Positions 22,627-33,650 of a DNA stretch of 64,000 bases are shown piece after piece. The position numbers were made by a program, and so were the translations under genes. How positions within the stretch are numbered: the stretch's first letter is position 1; each line of letters begins with the position of its first letter. The notes below the pieces were generated by a model, which saw only the letters and a program-made list of their open reading frames with translations, made no database searches and was not told where the DNA came from. Origin of the DNA: Holtermannia corniformis (lineage: Eukaryota > Basidiomycota > Tremellomycetes > Holtermanniales); contig BCIJ01000016.1 in NCBI GenBank assembly GCA_001599935.1, positions 4,419-68,418 on the forward strand. Direction: 5' to 3'.

Positions 22627-23541
22627 TCAGCGCCGTCGAGGGCGCAAACGTACCATTCTCGCCCTCTTGGTCCGTCGCTGCTCGTACTCGTCGTCCTCGT
22701 CCTCTGAATCCCATCCACGCTTAATACCACCCCGGTGCCTGCTTCGAGTCATGCGACGGATATCGGCGTCAATCTTGGCAATCTTGAGCTTTTGTTCGGC
22801 CAGGTAGGCTTCGATCAGGGCTTCGGGCGTGAGCGTTGGCGTGGGTGGGAGCGCGGTGCGTTGGTTGACGGACGAGACTGGGTCGTCTTCCGTCTCGGTC
22901 TCGGTCTCGGTGTCAGTGTCTGAATCGACATCGGTGTCGGACAGGGTATCGATTCTAGCGTTTGGATCCGAGAGGTTGACATCTGAGTGACAGACGAGTT
23001 AGCGCTGCGTTTAGGCAGCGCGCGTCAGTAGCTTACCGAGGTAGATTGGTAGATAGCTCTCGACCGAACCCAAGCCCATCAGCACGTCCCACCGTTTCGG
23101 GTGCGATTGGGGCCGGAGCGCCCTCTTGCGTTCGGCAGAGACGTTGGCGGTACGAAAGTGGGCGCGAGTGTACCGTTTTGGGTTCAGCGTGTCCCAGCGG
23201 GCGTGGGCGTGGGCGTGGTCGTGAGTGGGACGGGTAAAGACCCAGTCGGCCGATCGGGGTACGCCCTCCCACGGCGCGGTACCCAGTGCGTCCGTGTGGA
23301 CGGTATCGATCGCCGTTTCGGTATACGTCTCTGGCGCTGCCGTGGGCGCTGGGATGAGAGCGCGGCGGTGGATGACAGTCGCGAACGAGACGACTTTTTG
23401 CTTGGCTTGCTCGGGCCCGGGAAACAGCCGGTGGTATTCGCTGTGCGTGTAGATGTCCGACTGGCAGCGTGCGGGACGGCGCGGGTGGGCGGTGCGGAGG
23501 ATACCGTACGGCCGAGGGAGACTCGGCTGGGTGTTGACCAT
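22627..23541 (-). CDS. Hypothetical nuclear-type protein
   Basis: I do not recognise this gene. Exon 1 starts at 23541 (MVNTQPSLPRPYGILR) and runs to about 23040. A 50-60 nt intron with a GTAAGC donor and ACTCAG acceptor follows, then exon 2 begins DVNLSDPN. Features include a Tyr/His-rich segment (DIYTHSEYHRLFPG), an acidic Asp/Thr/Glu repeat, a helix (EALIEAYLAEQKLKIAKI) and a basic C-terminus with nuclear-signal-like RRMTRSRHR and RRTKRAR. It ends at 22627, or a few codons differently if the last GTACGT is used as a donor. It lies between p24 and prohibitin on the opposite strand. Confidence 0.55.
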
Positions 23542-24006
23542 TGCGCTAGCAGCAAAGTTAGACCGCTGAGGATGCGTGTGTGACTGCACATACCACGCTA
23601 TACGCTAGGCCGGGTGCTGTACGGATCCTCTAGTCCGAGTGCACGAGCGGTGTGTTGTACAGTGGCGAGAAGGCCTAGTAAAAGGAGCCCGCCTGGGTCG
23701 CGTGCTGTGCGTTAGTGGGTCGGTGGTGCACGCTGCCTGGGCTGAGCCGCGCTGGTGCTGATCCCACTGTACGCTGCGGTTGCTCTCGACTGGTGGTAGA
23801 GGAATGCGCGGGTTAGCAGGTTGCCGGGTGGCGACTGCTAGACGGAGACTGAATCCGTGGATCACTGCCATACTATTGTTGGTTAGGCGCGCGACTAGGG
23901 AAAATAGGCACGCGATTTATCTTTTCTAATTCTTTGACTTTATCCCAGACCGCCGATGCTCCTAGACCGCAAGCTGAGAGCAGGGATCGTCCTCACCGCA
24001 CCAGCC

Positions 24007-27000
24007 ATGGCATTCGCTCAAACAGCATCAAGACTCTTCGGTACGCTGCCATCTCACGCTGACTACATGCTCACCCCGCTAACACCCCAGTGCCCGTCGC
24101 GCTCGCCGCCGCCGCGATCGATGCCTCGCTCTACGACGTGCCAGGCGGCTACCGCGCCGTCATGTTTGATCGCTTCTCGGGCGTGAAACAGCAGGCGACG
24201 GGCGAGGGCACACACTTTTTGGTGCCCTGGCTCCAGAGGGCCATCTTGTATGATGTCAGGATCAAGCCGAGGGTGAGTGGCGATGAGCGAGCGAACCGAG
24301 GAGAGAACGAGCGATCGAAATGAGGAAGAGGGCAAGGTGGGAATGTGTGATCGAGGTCGCTGCTGTGAGCAGTGGTGATCGAGAGATCGAGCGTAGCGCT
24401 GCTTGCGTGTCAGAGAGGATATGACCGAGTCGAATGGTGGTACGGTGAGGAAACGAGGGACGTGCGAGAGCATCGGCACGATCGCGCAGTCGACAGACTG
24501 AACCAGAGATGACGAGTCGCTCGGACACAGACTTGGCAAGGCCGATCCTATAGGCGCATGAGCCAGAGTCGACCAGAGTTGCCAAGTCTGGGTCTTGATG
24601 CCCTTCGTTGACTCTGGGCATGTCAGGTCGCGTCATCGATGTCGGATGGATCTTCGATTCGGTACACTGTCGAGGATCAGCGCGCGAGGCGATATCGCCT
24701 AGGAGCCCACGATCTAAGCAACATACTGATCCAAGCCCCGCATCGACCGTGATACACCACGATACGAGGTCGCGCTGTCGATGTGTGATGTTGTGGTCGG
24801 CCATACCGGTAGCCTAGCGACAATCGGCTCGCGACGCGTTTTCGCCCACCTGATCCGTCTCGGAATTCGCACGTTATCGATCCTACGCGATACGAGCTTC
24901 TGCACTCGCTACGTTCGGTAGCCGGTCGAGATTCGGCTCGAGGCGCTCTCGCCTATCGACGTTCTCGCAGTCTACCGAATCGATCCGCTGCGTCCGATAT
25001 CCGCGCCAGTGTGCTGCGAGCTGCATTCGTCTCGACGTGTAGACTGTCAAGGACGGATTTTCAAAGGCGTATGGGCTTCGATAGTCTTGGCTTGATAGTC
25101 TAACCTGGAGACATAATGGCGTTTTGTGGCTTGGCGACTCGCAGCTGAGATTGCCGATTGAGCAAGGTGTCAGTAGACTGGCGCACTCGTCGTAGACTCT
25201 ATTCTACAGACAGACTCTTCGTTTCACAAGCGGCACCGTGGGCGCGCTTCAGACCATGCAAGATCAGGTTCGAGGCGGATGGTCTTTAGACTCGCTATTT
25301 CGGTCGTAGTGGACTGCTCGAGGTGGCTGTCACAGGCGCATAAGCCTGCCCAAACCCATCGCAGAACAGTCTGTTGTTCAACCTTGTTGGCCGAATAGCT
25401 GGGTGAGGATAGTTCCAACCTGCGAGGATTGAGCTACGTGCTGTCCGTTTCATAGTGCAACTCGATCGCTGTTGCCCAAGTCTGTGTCAGCGCCACCGCG
25501 TTCGGCACTACTGCATTAGTGGACTGAGTGCCGTTGACGCTCCATGCTTGCAGCTTTGCAGCTTTTTAGAGCAAGTACGCCGCTACATTGGCTAAAGTGG
25601 TGCTATCGTTGTTGCGTCATCTTTGAGCCGTATATCGACTCACCGACTGGATCGTGGAACGAGTCGGTCTGTATCGATGAGCAAGTGACACGGGAACGGA
25701 TTTCGAGCTACAGCAGCTTGCAGAGTCGGCTGGGCCAGATGGACAGAGAATCGGCACACTTTGTGGCATCGAGCTTGAGGCGTACCCAGTCCTCAGTCTG
25801 TCTTCTTGTTTCTATCGGCAGAGATCGTGGCACAGCAATGCGCAAACGGCGCGCTTGGCTGTACCCGGCGGACTGTCGTCGAACGGTACCCGAGGCGCTC
25901 GCCTCGTCCCGACGCTGGGCTAATATGCTGGAGGAGTAACGAGCAAGAAAGGGTTTGACACGAACATGATCGAGCGAACTGAGAGCTAGCTGGCGTCTGT
26001 CGAGCGAGATCGTAGCCGTATCAGCCTTGGAAATTCTCCACTGCCAGTCTACGGCTGCTCTCTGCTTCAACATGTCAGTACAGCCAACCTCGTCTACGTG
26101 GCCGCGGTCACTTGGTGGGCATCTCTCTTGATCGTGGCCGAAGATGATGGATCGTTGGGCCATGAGAAGTCATCAGAGCCAGCGGCAGCTGTAGGGGTGT
26201 ACTCAACAGCGGGGTAAGCATCTACCTCGGGTACGATGTATCCTAGCTGCTGTCTTGGAAAGTATCATAAACTGCTGTCGTACTCGACGGATGGCCGTGC
26301 CGGTCAATCGCAGCAGCCGACAGCAGCAACAAACGAGCATATCGATGCTGTCAAGCCACTCTCGGCTCTGCATCAAGTGGCAGGTCTCTTCCAGTCGTAG
26401 TAAACATTCGAGTCGCTTTGCTACCAGCACAATTGCGGCTGTGTTGCGGCTGAATTCGGGATCATCTTGTGCTTCCAGGTCCTCCGTCGCAGCTGTAGCT
26501 GTGCCTTTGTTGTCTCCGCATCGAGTCATTGTGCCTCGGTTATCAGGGTTCTTGAATCCTAGACATCACCTTGAGACGGACCGCCGGGGTCCGCTTGTTT
26601 CGTCTCAACCAACACGACTCGCAACGCTAACACCTGATAGAATATCTCAACGACCACCGGCAGCAAGGACATGCAAATGGTCTCGCTCACCCTCCGCGTC
26701 ATGTCCAGGCCCGACACCAACCACTTGAGCAAGATCTACCAGAACCTCGGTTTGGAGTGAGTACTTTTTCTTCCGTGATTCTGGCTATGTGGCCCGAGCT
26801 GCGCGATGCAAGCGCAGCTTCTTTTTACGTTACACCGTCGCGTATGCGGACGAGTGCGCTCGTTAGCTCGGTCGTCAGACATGGCCGCGTTTTGGCCAGT
26901 CACGCACGGGGTTATATAAGGAAGTAGCGTCCTTTCGCGGCACCTTCACCCACAGTCCCGCGTATTCACTAGACGTCTCCTACCTTCTGTCGGAAACATC

Positions 27001-28421
27001 GTGAACATCTGCCCAGGCGCTGGCATGTCTAGGGAGCACTTTGCGTCAGCCTATGCTATGTGTAAGGCGGCCTGTGCTTCTTATTGGAAGCACGCGCCGC
27101 AAGCATTGGCGAGGACACAGTTGGCATAAGTCCTCCACGGCGTCGATGCATTTGCTGCAATGCTATAAACCTAATGCTGACAATTCCCAGCTACGACGAG
27201 CGTGTGCTTCCCTCGATTGGAAACGAAGTCCTCAAAGCTACTGTCGCGCAATTCGACGCTGCTGAACTCATCACCCAGCGTGAAGTGGTACGTACAATCC
27301 CTTCTGCTGTTAGCGATGGCGTGACTAGGCCACCACCCAGCCCGGCTTTCGATCTTCTGTGTAGCAGAGATTGACACGACGTGATAGGTCTCCGCTCGGA
27401 TCCGTGAGGATCTCTTGAACCGCGCAAAGGAGTTTAACATCATGCTCGAGGACGTGTCAATTGTGAGTCGAACGCTTGTCCGGGTCTGTATCATCTGACG
27501 CTGATGGTTTGCAGACACACATGACGTGAGCACGCGTTGCAGTGCTTGAGCATTATACTAATCAACTGCCTCTCCCACATTCCACACTGGCCAACCGCTT
27601 CCCTGTTGACCACCTCGTCTCGCGATTGATGCACTAGCTTCGGCAAGGAATTCACTTCGGCCGTCGAGCAAAAGCAAATCGCGCAGCAAGACGCCGAGCG
27701 CGCCAAGTTTGTCGTCGAAAAGGCCGAGCAGGAGCGCCAAGCGGCTGTCATCCGCGCAGAGGGCGAAGCCGAGGCCGCCTCGACGATCTCAAAGGCGATT
27801 GACAGGGCTGGCGAGGCGTTTGTGATGTTCAGGCGGATCGAGGCTAGTCGAGAGATCGGTGAGTGTTTTGTGAGACTGGCATTGCGGGCTAGTCCGGTCA
27901 TCGCGGACGTGCGCTGTTCAGCGTGGAAACCAAGGTCTGTCACCAGTTGTGCGATGATACGACCTGGTTGGCGTTCGACTGATGCCCGCTCGGTTCGGTC
28001 GTCAGTGTGCGGTGCTGGGATGTGCATCTGCCTGACGGAATTTGCTTCTCCGCACGGTCTCAACGCGTCGCACGACATTGCTCAGGGTGTCCTAGCGGCC
28101 GGGAACAGTGTTTCTGCATGCCATGCACGCAGTGGGCCCCTGGCTCGGACACTGATTCAAATGCTGGAAATTGCTTGGCTTCGCCATGTACTTGCAATCC
28201 TGCTTCCTGCGCGCCTTTAAGCTACCTGCGAGATTGGCGAGGTCTGGTCTGGAGACCACTCCTGCAAATCGACTCTGTTGGCACAACCAGCCCTTTGTTA
28301 CTGAAACGGATCCCATGCTGACGCCATCACAGCCAACTCGCTCAGCCAGAGCCGAAACGTCACCTATGTCCCGGCTGGTAACAGCAACCTCCTCCTCCAG
28401 GTCCCTCAACAGGGGCAGTAG
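24007..28421 (+). CDS. PHB1: Prohibitin 1 (mitochondrial inner-membrane scaffold)
   Basis: Prohibitin 1 assembles with Phb2 into ring complexes of the inner mitochondrial membrane. Exons: 24007-24040, 24091-24272, 26641-26756, 27191-27287, 27388-27462, 27515-27525, 27638-27858, 28333-28421. The family signature is intact: [82 protein letters not shown] and [20 protein letters not shown], ending [10 protein letters not shown]. Exon 6 is only 11 nt. An in-frame ATG at 23956 could extend the N-terminus by 17 residues. Intron 2 is giant (24273-26640), and introns 3 and 7 are 434 and 474 nt. Confidence 0.93.
24273..26640 (+). other. Giant intron of prohibitin (2368 nt)
   Basis: It runs from a GTGAGTGGCG donor after IKPR to an AACGCTAACACCTGATAG acceptor before [10 protein letters not shown]. 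No recognisable gene is inside. It carries three AGGCG...CGCCT palindromes (24687-24700, 24941-24954, 25891-25906). It also has a nested inverted repeat at about 26571-26611: outer arms TTGAGACG/CGTCTCAA enclose CGGACC-GCCGG-GGTCCG. Confidence 0.8.
26913..26920 (+). promoter_or_regulatory. TATA-like box inside prohibitin intron 3
   Basis: TATATAAG lies in a 434-nt intron, about 105 nt upstream of a short ATG-started frame. It could serve an internal promoter or be fortuitous. Confidence 0.3.
27025..27129 (+). CDS. Possible 34-residue ORF nested in prohibitin intron 3
   Basis: The frame begins [17 protein letters not shown] and ends at TAA before the intron acceptor. It has two cysteines and no recognisable motif. 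It is listed only because a TATA-like box precedes it. Coding capacity is unproven. Confidence 0.15.
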   Translation: MSREHFASAYAMCKAACASYWKHAPQALARTQLA

Positions 28422-28630
28422 ACGTAGCTCGGCTACCCACAGGTCGAGATGTAGCGATTAGGAAGATGCACTATTCATGATAACCCCACTGGTTGCAGCT
28501 GGTGTGCGGCATCGGCCGGAGCGGTCCGTGCGATGAAAAGGGTCCTTTGCCGCTGGATGATCCGTCAGTCAGCAGCAACCACATCAGCTTCACCAAGGCA
28601 GCCTTACTCGAGCAACACCGTGATAGCGCA

Positions 28631-29211
28631 ATGATCAGCGAGGCGTGGGCTGAGCTCGCGATCGGTAGCATTGTCAAAACCCATATCCAGACTACGCTCG
28701 GCAGCGTTTGCAACTCCTCGGCCACCCTGCTCGCCATCATCTTTGGCAGTGCGATTGCCTGTGCGATCTTTGGCGGTTGTTGGCTGGTCATGAAACGCTC
28801 GCGGGAAGCAGAGCTCGCAGAGGGGTCCAGTGCTCCGAGCGTCGAAGACGTTCAGCATACAAAGCCAGAACCCCGTCCCGTCGTTGTACCGTCCGCAGAC
28901 CCCACCGGCATCCTTGCACCGCACGAGCGCCTTCAACTCTACATACTGCCGGCAAATTCCATCTGGCCGTCGCGCTACCTGCGCGCCTGTGAGGACGCTC
29001 AGACGATGACGACAGATGGCAAAGTCGGCAAGATCAAGCTGAATCTCTGGGTCCTGATCGCGGATGCGAAACGGGCGAAGATTGTCTTTCGAGGCCAAGA
29101 CAGGGTACGTCCACTTGACCGCTTGTAGCTGCATCAACTGACGACGATCATCAGGAAGTGCTGCGCCGGATGCTCGAGGCAGAGAGTGGGATCGAGCTGC
29201 TCCTGGATTGA
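28631..29211 (+). CDS. Hypothetical single-pass membrane protein
   Basis: I do not recognise this protein. The frame is open from 28484, but the first in-frame ATG is at 28631 (MISEAWAELAIGS), so either that is the start or an upstream exon exists. One membrane helix, ATLLAIIFGSAIACAIFGG, is followed by a basic stop-transfer and an acidic/proline stretch. A C-terminal domain follows with LQLYILPANSIWPSRYL and KIKLNLWVLIADAKRAKIVF. A 50-nt intron (29105-29154, GTACGT donor) precedes the last exon, EVLRRMLEAESGIELLLD. The gene lies 210 bases downstream of prohibitin on the same strand. Confidence 0.55.
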
Positions 29212-29480
29212 GTGTGGCTCCAGACGTTTGTCGCGCTGTAAAGCTATGGTGCGCGCACGATAAATGTATACAAGCGTCTGTCGGTCGTCGGTGGTGTGCT
29301 CTCAGGAATGCTGAACCGCTCGGCTCACGGGAATCTCCCAATCTTGCAGTGCAAGGCAGTATCCCAAAGTGATGGCACCCACATGCGGTCTCATTCGATT
29401 GACAGAAACACGGGCATCACATAATGCTCAAGACTTGTACTCAGCAGAGCTCAGTATGCCTAAGCTTGACAGGTCGCCAA

Positions 29481-29750
29481 TCACTCGTGACGAGGCGCGC
29501 CGAGCGCTTCACCGAGAGCCTTCTTCTCGTCGGTTGATAGCCCAGCCAGCCATGTTTGGCCAGTCTCATCAAAGTCGCTGTTGTTCACGTGTCGGATACC
29601 GAGCTGCCTGGACTGCTGGACAATGGCACTGTGCCAGCTAGCAATATTGTCAAGATCCAGTTCGGGCTTGATAATAGACTCCCAAGTGTCGACCATGGCC
29701 AACTCGAGCGAGGCCTTGTCGGTGGCGGAACTGATTGCTGCAAAAGACAT
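29481..29750 (-). CDS. Small protein family I, member 1
   Basis: An 89-residue single-exon protein beginning MSFAAISSATDKASLELAM. With the three ORFs at 30733, 31367 and 31944 it shares the order A-I-x-x-A-x-D, then SL-x-x-AM, then TW/TF, a central Trp near residue 39, an LG-like pair, a second Trp (TWLAGLS) and a helical end (KKALGEALG). No signal peptide or membrane segment is seen. Function is unknown. It is the only minus-strand member. Confidence 0.5.
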   Translation of the reverse strand: MSFAAISSATDKASLELAMVDTWESIIKPELDLDNIASWHSAIVQQSRQLGIRHVNNSDFDETGQTWLAGLSTDEKKALGEALGAPRHE

Positions 29751-30100
29751 TGTGGTGGGAAACAGACGGGCGGGCTCGCTGCTCTAATACCTCTGTCCGT
29801 CAAAGGATCGTGCGAGAACGCGTCAAAGCTGCCGAACCCGTCCACACCCCGCTGTCCTTTGAGCGTTGGCCCAAAGACAGACACTTTTGACGTTCCGCTA
29901 CACAGTGCGCAGTACCCGCCCGAGACTCAGGATGCACCATTGTCATTTCTGGTTCATCAATCAAGCAATGTGGCATGAAATGATGTAAGGAGGGATGGAA
30001 TGGATTGCATAACAAGCTGGTTGCTGATTTTGACACGAATGCTGGTTTAGAAGGGTCGAAGGGAATGCAAAAGCTCAGCTGCGGGACCGCTCGATCGACT
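29751..30100. other. Intergenic, nothing recognised
   Basis: The gap is upstream of family I member 1 (minus strand) and downstream of the small gene ending at 30101. It has no ORF with recognisable features and no clear TATA box. Confidence 0.4.
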
Positions 30101-30373
30101 CTACGCTTCCATATTGAAATGATCGTCCGAGACTACCTGCAAGACCCAGATGCTGTCCCGGTTGTGGAAGGGTGTTAGGGCTTCGTCGGCGTTCTGGTGT
30201 TCAGAGGGGTTAGAGGTTGGTGTCTAGTCGTCAGTTGTCCATAGTCCATGAACCACTTCCTCTCTGGCACCGGTGACCTCAACTAGGCTACAGTATTGGA
30301 ATCTACTGTAGTAGTCATCGGTTCCAATGGCAGTCTTAAATGACGACACCCACCGTTGCCTCCGATTGTAAAC
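30101..30373 (-). CDS. Possible partial gene, two exons seen
   Basis: Two minus-strand exons join in frame: 30278-30373 (VYNRRQRWVSSFKTAIGTDD and on to YCSLVE) and 30101-30193 (NADEALTPFHNRDSIWVLQV, ending FNMEA). They are linked by an 84-nt intron with a GTCACC donor and CACCAG acceptor. The translation is protein-like but unrecognised, and no start exon was found upstream. An 8-bp inverted repeat, CTACAGTA/TACTGTAG, lies within the upstream exon near 30290-30312. It may be a decayed gene. Confidence 0.35.
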
Positions 30374-30380
30374 CTGCTAG

Positions 30381-30644
30381 GCTGCACAAAACACATTCCG
30401 ACTACGAGACTTCTTCGGGTCCCTACAGTACGACAGTCGCGATGAGGAAGACCCGCCAAGTCGCGATGAGAGAAGCGCTTCATTAGGCAGCGGTGGTACA
30501 GTGCGCCTAGTCGGTCGTGTCAAGTTCTCCAACGTTGCCCGGACAGACCCGCAATTCAGGCATTTCAAACCCCCGCGAAGCAATCCCTTTGTCCAGATGA
30601 GCTGCCTTGAGGTGCATATCAAGTTCAAGACAAGGGTGAAGTAA
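30381..30644 (+). other. Plus-strand exon-like open frame without ATG
   Basis: The frame is open from an acceptor-like CTGCTAG to TAA at 30642. It reads RLRDFFGSLQYDSRDEEDPP, then TVRLVGRVKFSNVA and CLEVHIKFKTRVK. Composition is protein-like, but no upstream exon was found and the minus strand of the same stretch is also open. It may be a remnant exon. Confidence 0.25.
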
Positions 30645-30732
30645 GCTCTCGCCTTCCAACTGACGTCTGTCCGACCATTTTCAACCGACGAGCGCGCTGT
30701 GTGCGGGCGTGTACTTATTTTCATACACACAG

Positions 30733-31041
30733 ATGACCCACGACGCAATTCAAAGTGCAAGTGACGCGGCCTCGCTGGACGCGGCAATGCGCTCCACTTG
30801 GACTTCTCTTGACAAGACAGACAGCACTACTGTCAAACAATGGTTGGCCAAGGTTAGCGCCAAGACCAATGAATTGCGACTTGTGGGCTCTAATGCTGAG
30901 GAAAACAAACAGCGCACGCACGAGTGGTACACACACTTGTCGACGGGCGATCAATGTGTGATTGAACGCGCATGCAATCTACCTGAGTCTCGACAAATCA
31001 ACAAACTCACCAGTAGCCACACCGCGCCCCTAAACGTGTAG
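30733..31041 (+). CDS. Small protein family I, member 2
   Basis: A 102-residue frame starting MTHDAIQSASDAASLDAAM, directly comparable to member 1 (AISSATDKASLELAM). STWTSLDKTD, a conserved Trp (VKQWLAKV) and HEWYTHLSTGDQ follow. The C-terminus is longer than in member 1. It is a single exon and no localisation signal is seen. Function is unknown. Confidence 0.5.
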   Translation: MTHDAIQSASDAASLDAAMRSTWTSLDKTDSTTVKQWLAKVSAKTNELRLVGSNAEENKQRTHEWYTHLSTGDQCVIERACNLPESRQINKLTSSHTAPLNV

Positions 31042-31366
31042 CAGATCTACGATATCATACAATGATGTACAGCCAGATTTCCAACCAGCGGTGAATGGAT
31101 CGTTCGTTCGCCCAGGGTAGCCCTCGCGAGACGGCGCCAAGTATAACATGAGTGCCCCAGCTCACTTGTGCGGACAGGCGGAGACGGACTTGTCTGGCGA
31201 AGACACGCCGGTGATTCTCAAAGGTGGACTTGAAAGTGTGACCGGTCTACTCGACTATCACCGCTGCAAGCGCATTAGATCTGGGTTTGCAGCTGTGGCC
31301 TTCGCCGAGTGACTGCGAAGAGGTCCATAAGAATGGCAACTGAAGCGCTTCAGCGTGTCAAGCAGC

Positions 31367-31663
31367 ATGACTGACCGAAACCTGGATGATCGCAAAAAGT
31401 CGGATTTCTTGTATATCGACGAGGCGGTGCTACCGAGTGATCTGATCGAAGCAGTAGATGCCACCTGGCGCACCATCGAAAGCAGCCGCTCGGAATCGAA
31501 AAATGACGTTGACGCATGGAAGGACCAAGTCAAGCGCCAGGTAGAAATCATCGGTGCGGATGAGAACTTTGGACGAATGCTCTCGTCTCAGCTGGCCGAT
31601 TGGGTCAAGACACAGCCTCAAAGTGTGAGAACGCTATGGGATCTCGACAATCTCGGCCAATAG
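31367..31663 (+). CDS. Small protein family I, member 3
   Basis: A 98-residue frame starting MTDRNLDDRKK. It is the most divergent member: DLIEAVDATWRTIESS aligns with the SL-AM-TW block, VDAWKDQVKRQVEIIG with the central Trp block, and LADWVKTQPQSV with the second Trp block. It is a single exon with no known domain. Confidence 0.45.
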   Translation: MTDRNLDDRKKSDFLYIDEAVLPSDLIEAVDATWRTIESSRSESKNDVDAWKDQVKRQVEIIGADENFGRMLSSQLADWVKTQPQSVRTLWDLDNLGQ

Positions 31664-31943
31664 AATTTCCGTAGAAGTAGCAGTTGTGATGAATCTCAGC
31701 TATCCGCCGGTAGCTCTTTTGTAGACGAGCTCAGTGCTCAGACAACCTGATGGTTCACTGCTGTGATACTTCTTGCAGCGGTCGTGCTTCCTTCGAGTTG
31801 AAGAAGCCGCAAATCGTGTAAGTCTGAGGGGGTCTTCACTGTATGAACGGACAGCATTCAGAGTCTTCTTGGGCGGCAAGTGATCGTCTTCCGCAGTGCT
31901 CAAAAGCTCCCACATCTCGCAGGTGACAGGTCCAACTGCGACC

Positions 31944-32210
31944 ATGTCGACTCCTGCAATAGCTGCTGCCACCGATACCGAGACGCTCATGGCCGCGGTT
32001 GAACAGACGTTTGAAAAGATAAACCTCTTGGACACGAGTGCAGTCTCTCAGTGGGGCGTGGAAGTTGGTCGGCGAGCCAGTGACCTAGGCGTCTGGGAGG
32101 AGATGACCCCCAAGCTCATCATCTGGGCTCGGGGTCTGGGTGAGGAAAAGCTGCTACTGCTAGAGAAAGCTTTTGGTGATGGGGATCAGACGCCACCTAC
32201 CTCACCTTAG
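31944..32210 (+). CDS. Small protein family I, member 4
   Basis: An 88-residue frame starting MSTPAIAAATDTETLMAAVE. QTFEKINLLDTSAVSQW, a SDLGVWEE segment, IIWARGLGEEKL and LLEKAFGDG follow. It matches the member 1 and member 2 layout and ends in a Pro/Thr tail. It is a single exon. Members 2-4 are head-to-tail within 1.5 kb. Confidence 0.5.
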   Translation: MSTPAIAAATDTETLMAAVEQTFEKINLLDTSAVSQWGVEVGRRASDLGVWEEMTPKLIIWARGLGEEKLLLLEKAFGDGDQTPPTSP

Positions 32211-32365
32211 TATAGTGTATCCTCTTGTGCGCCCTATGCAGGTTGACCCACCGTCACGGTTGCCACCGTCATCCGCCACCGCCGGCCGCGTGACGTCGGA
32301 TCTCCGATCGATGATGCTGCCGCCCAACCTGTCCATCGCTCACTTCAGCATCGTCGTGAATAACC

Positions 32366-33466
32366 ATGTCTGTAGCCCCCTCGTCACCATTCGAGATTGC
32401 AATCACAAAGGAGGCGCTGCAGAAACGGATAGACGCCGGTGCGTCTGATCTACGTGGAAGTCGGAGACTTCGACTAACGATCTGCAGGTGACATTTCCCA
32501 GCAGGATGTGGACATGCTCAAAAAGGGCTATCAATGGATGGTGAGTTTGACGGATTCACGTGCGCACAGCGTCTGACGAGATCGACAGGCTATCAGCTCA
32601 CTTGTACGTGCACGCTTTGCTCCGTCCCTGTAGCTAGCTGTGGGCTGACACTGTCCAGGTCGGCTCGTCTATCGCCATCCCTGTGTTCATTGCCATGAAA
32701 CGACGCAAGCCGCCAGCGTCGTTTGGAATTAGGCTCATCACGGCCATTTCACTGTACGTCTTGTTTCTTGGAGAGGTCGCTTCCATCTAGAGCCGTGCAA
32801 TTACGGGGAGATGAACTCTAAACACTGACTGTGATTGCTAGGGGCTCGCTTGGTTCATTCCTAGGATTCACCGTAGGTGGTGCAGCGGCGGCTTTGGAGG
32901 TCAACAACCACATGGAAGATTCAGGTCGGTGAGTGCATCTTGCGAGTCTGCGTTCGACCTTTCGTCTGCCCTGGCTGTGTCTCATCTACATGGCTCCTCG
33001 TGTCGCCGAAATCGGTACCAGCAAAAGCTACCGTTTCTCAACTGGACCCAGTTCGCTGACCCGCAACAGCAAGATGAAAGTCTTCCAGCAGGTCATGCTC
33101 GATGGCCGCAAGCGCGTTGAGGAAGAACGCCTCCGTCAACTGACCGGCAGCACCAACGCCACCCCCAGCGGCTCCTGGGACCGCGATGCTTCGTCCACCC
33201 CACGCTCTTCCGACCGCACAGTCGATCGTGAGGCCGCCCCTTCGCCTACATCCCCAGCCATCACCCAGAACGTGAAGCAAGCCACCAGCTCAACGTGGGA
33301 CTCCATTCGTGCACAGTCATTCCCTGCGCATCAAAAGGTCGGAGATGTGGTTGTTGGCGTTGTGGGGAATGATGCGCAGCTGAGTGAGCGGGAGAGGGAG
33401 CAGCGAGAGTTTGACGCCTTGTTGGAGAAGGAGAGGAGGGGCGACGATGACGACAAATACAAGTAG
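32366..33466 (+). CDS. Two-helix membrane protein with a 15-nt microexon
   Basis: Start MSVAPSSPFEIAITKEALQK. Six exons are joined by consensus introns, including a 15-nt exon at 32589-32603 that encodes AISSL. The protein has DISQQDVDMLKKGYQWM, then a first helix VGSSIAIPVFIAM ended by KRRKPP, then a second glycine-zipper helix (GSLGSFLGFTVGGAAAA). A long polar, Ser/Thr-rich tail ends in acidic DDDDKYK. The layout suggests a small organelle-membrane protein, perhaps mitochondrial, but I do not recognise the family. Confidence 0.65.
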
Positions 33467-33650
33467 GATGTAACACGTAAAGAACTGATCGAAGCTTCAT
33501 CTTTGAACGCTTACATTGGGCTACGACAATGCTGGGACATGTAAGCAGTGGCACTCGAATCCAGTGTACAGAAGATGCATTCTCGTGGCGCAATAACATA
33601 CATCACACGCTACGGTGGCGGGAAGTGATGGTCTGCTGAGTAGCCGTCAA

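Noticed and set aside
23046..23583. Plus-strand frames of up to 160 codons opposite the hypothetical protein at 22627-23541
   Set aside because: Only the minus strand gives a spliced protein with acidic and nuclear-signal segments; the plus frames are Gly/Val/Arg-rich mirrors.
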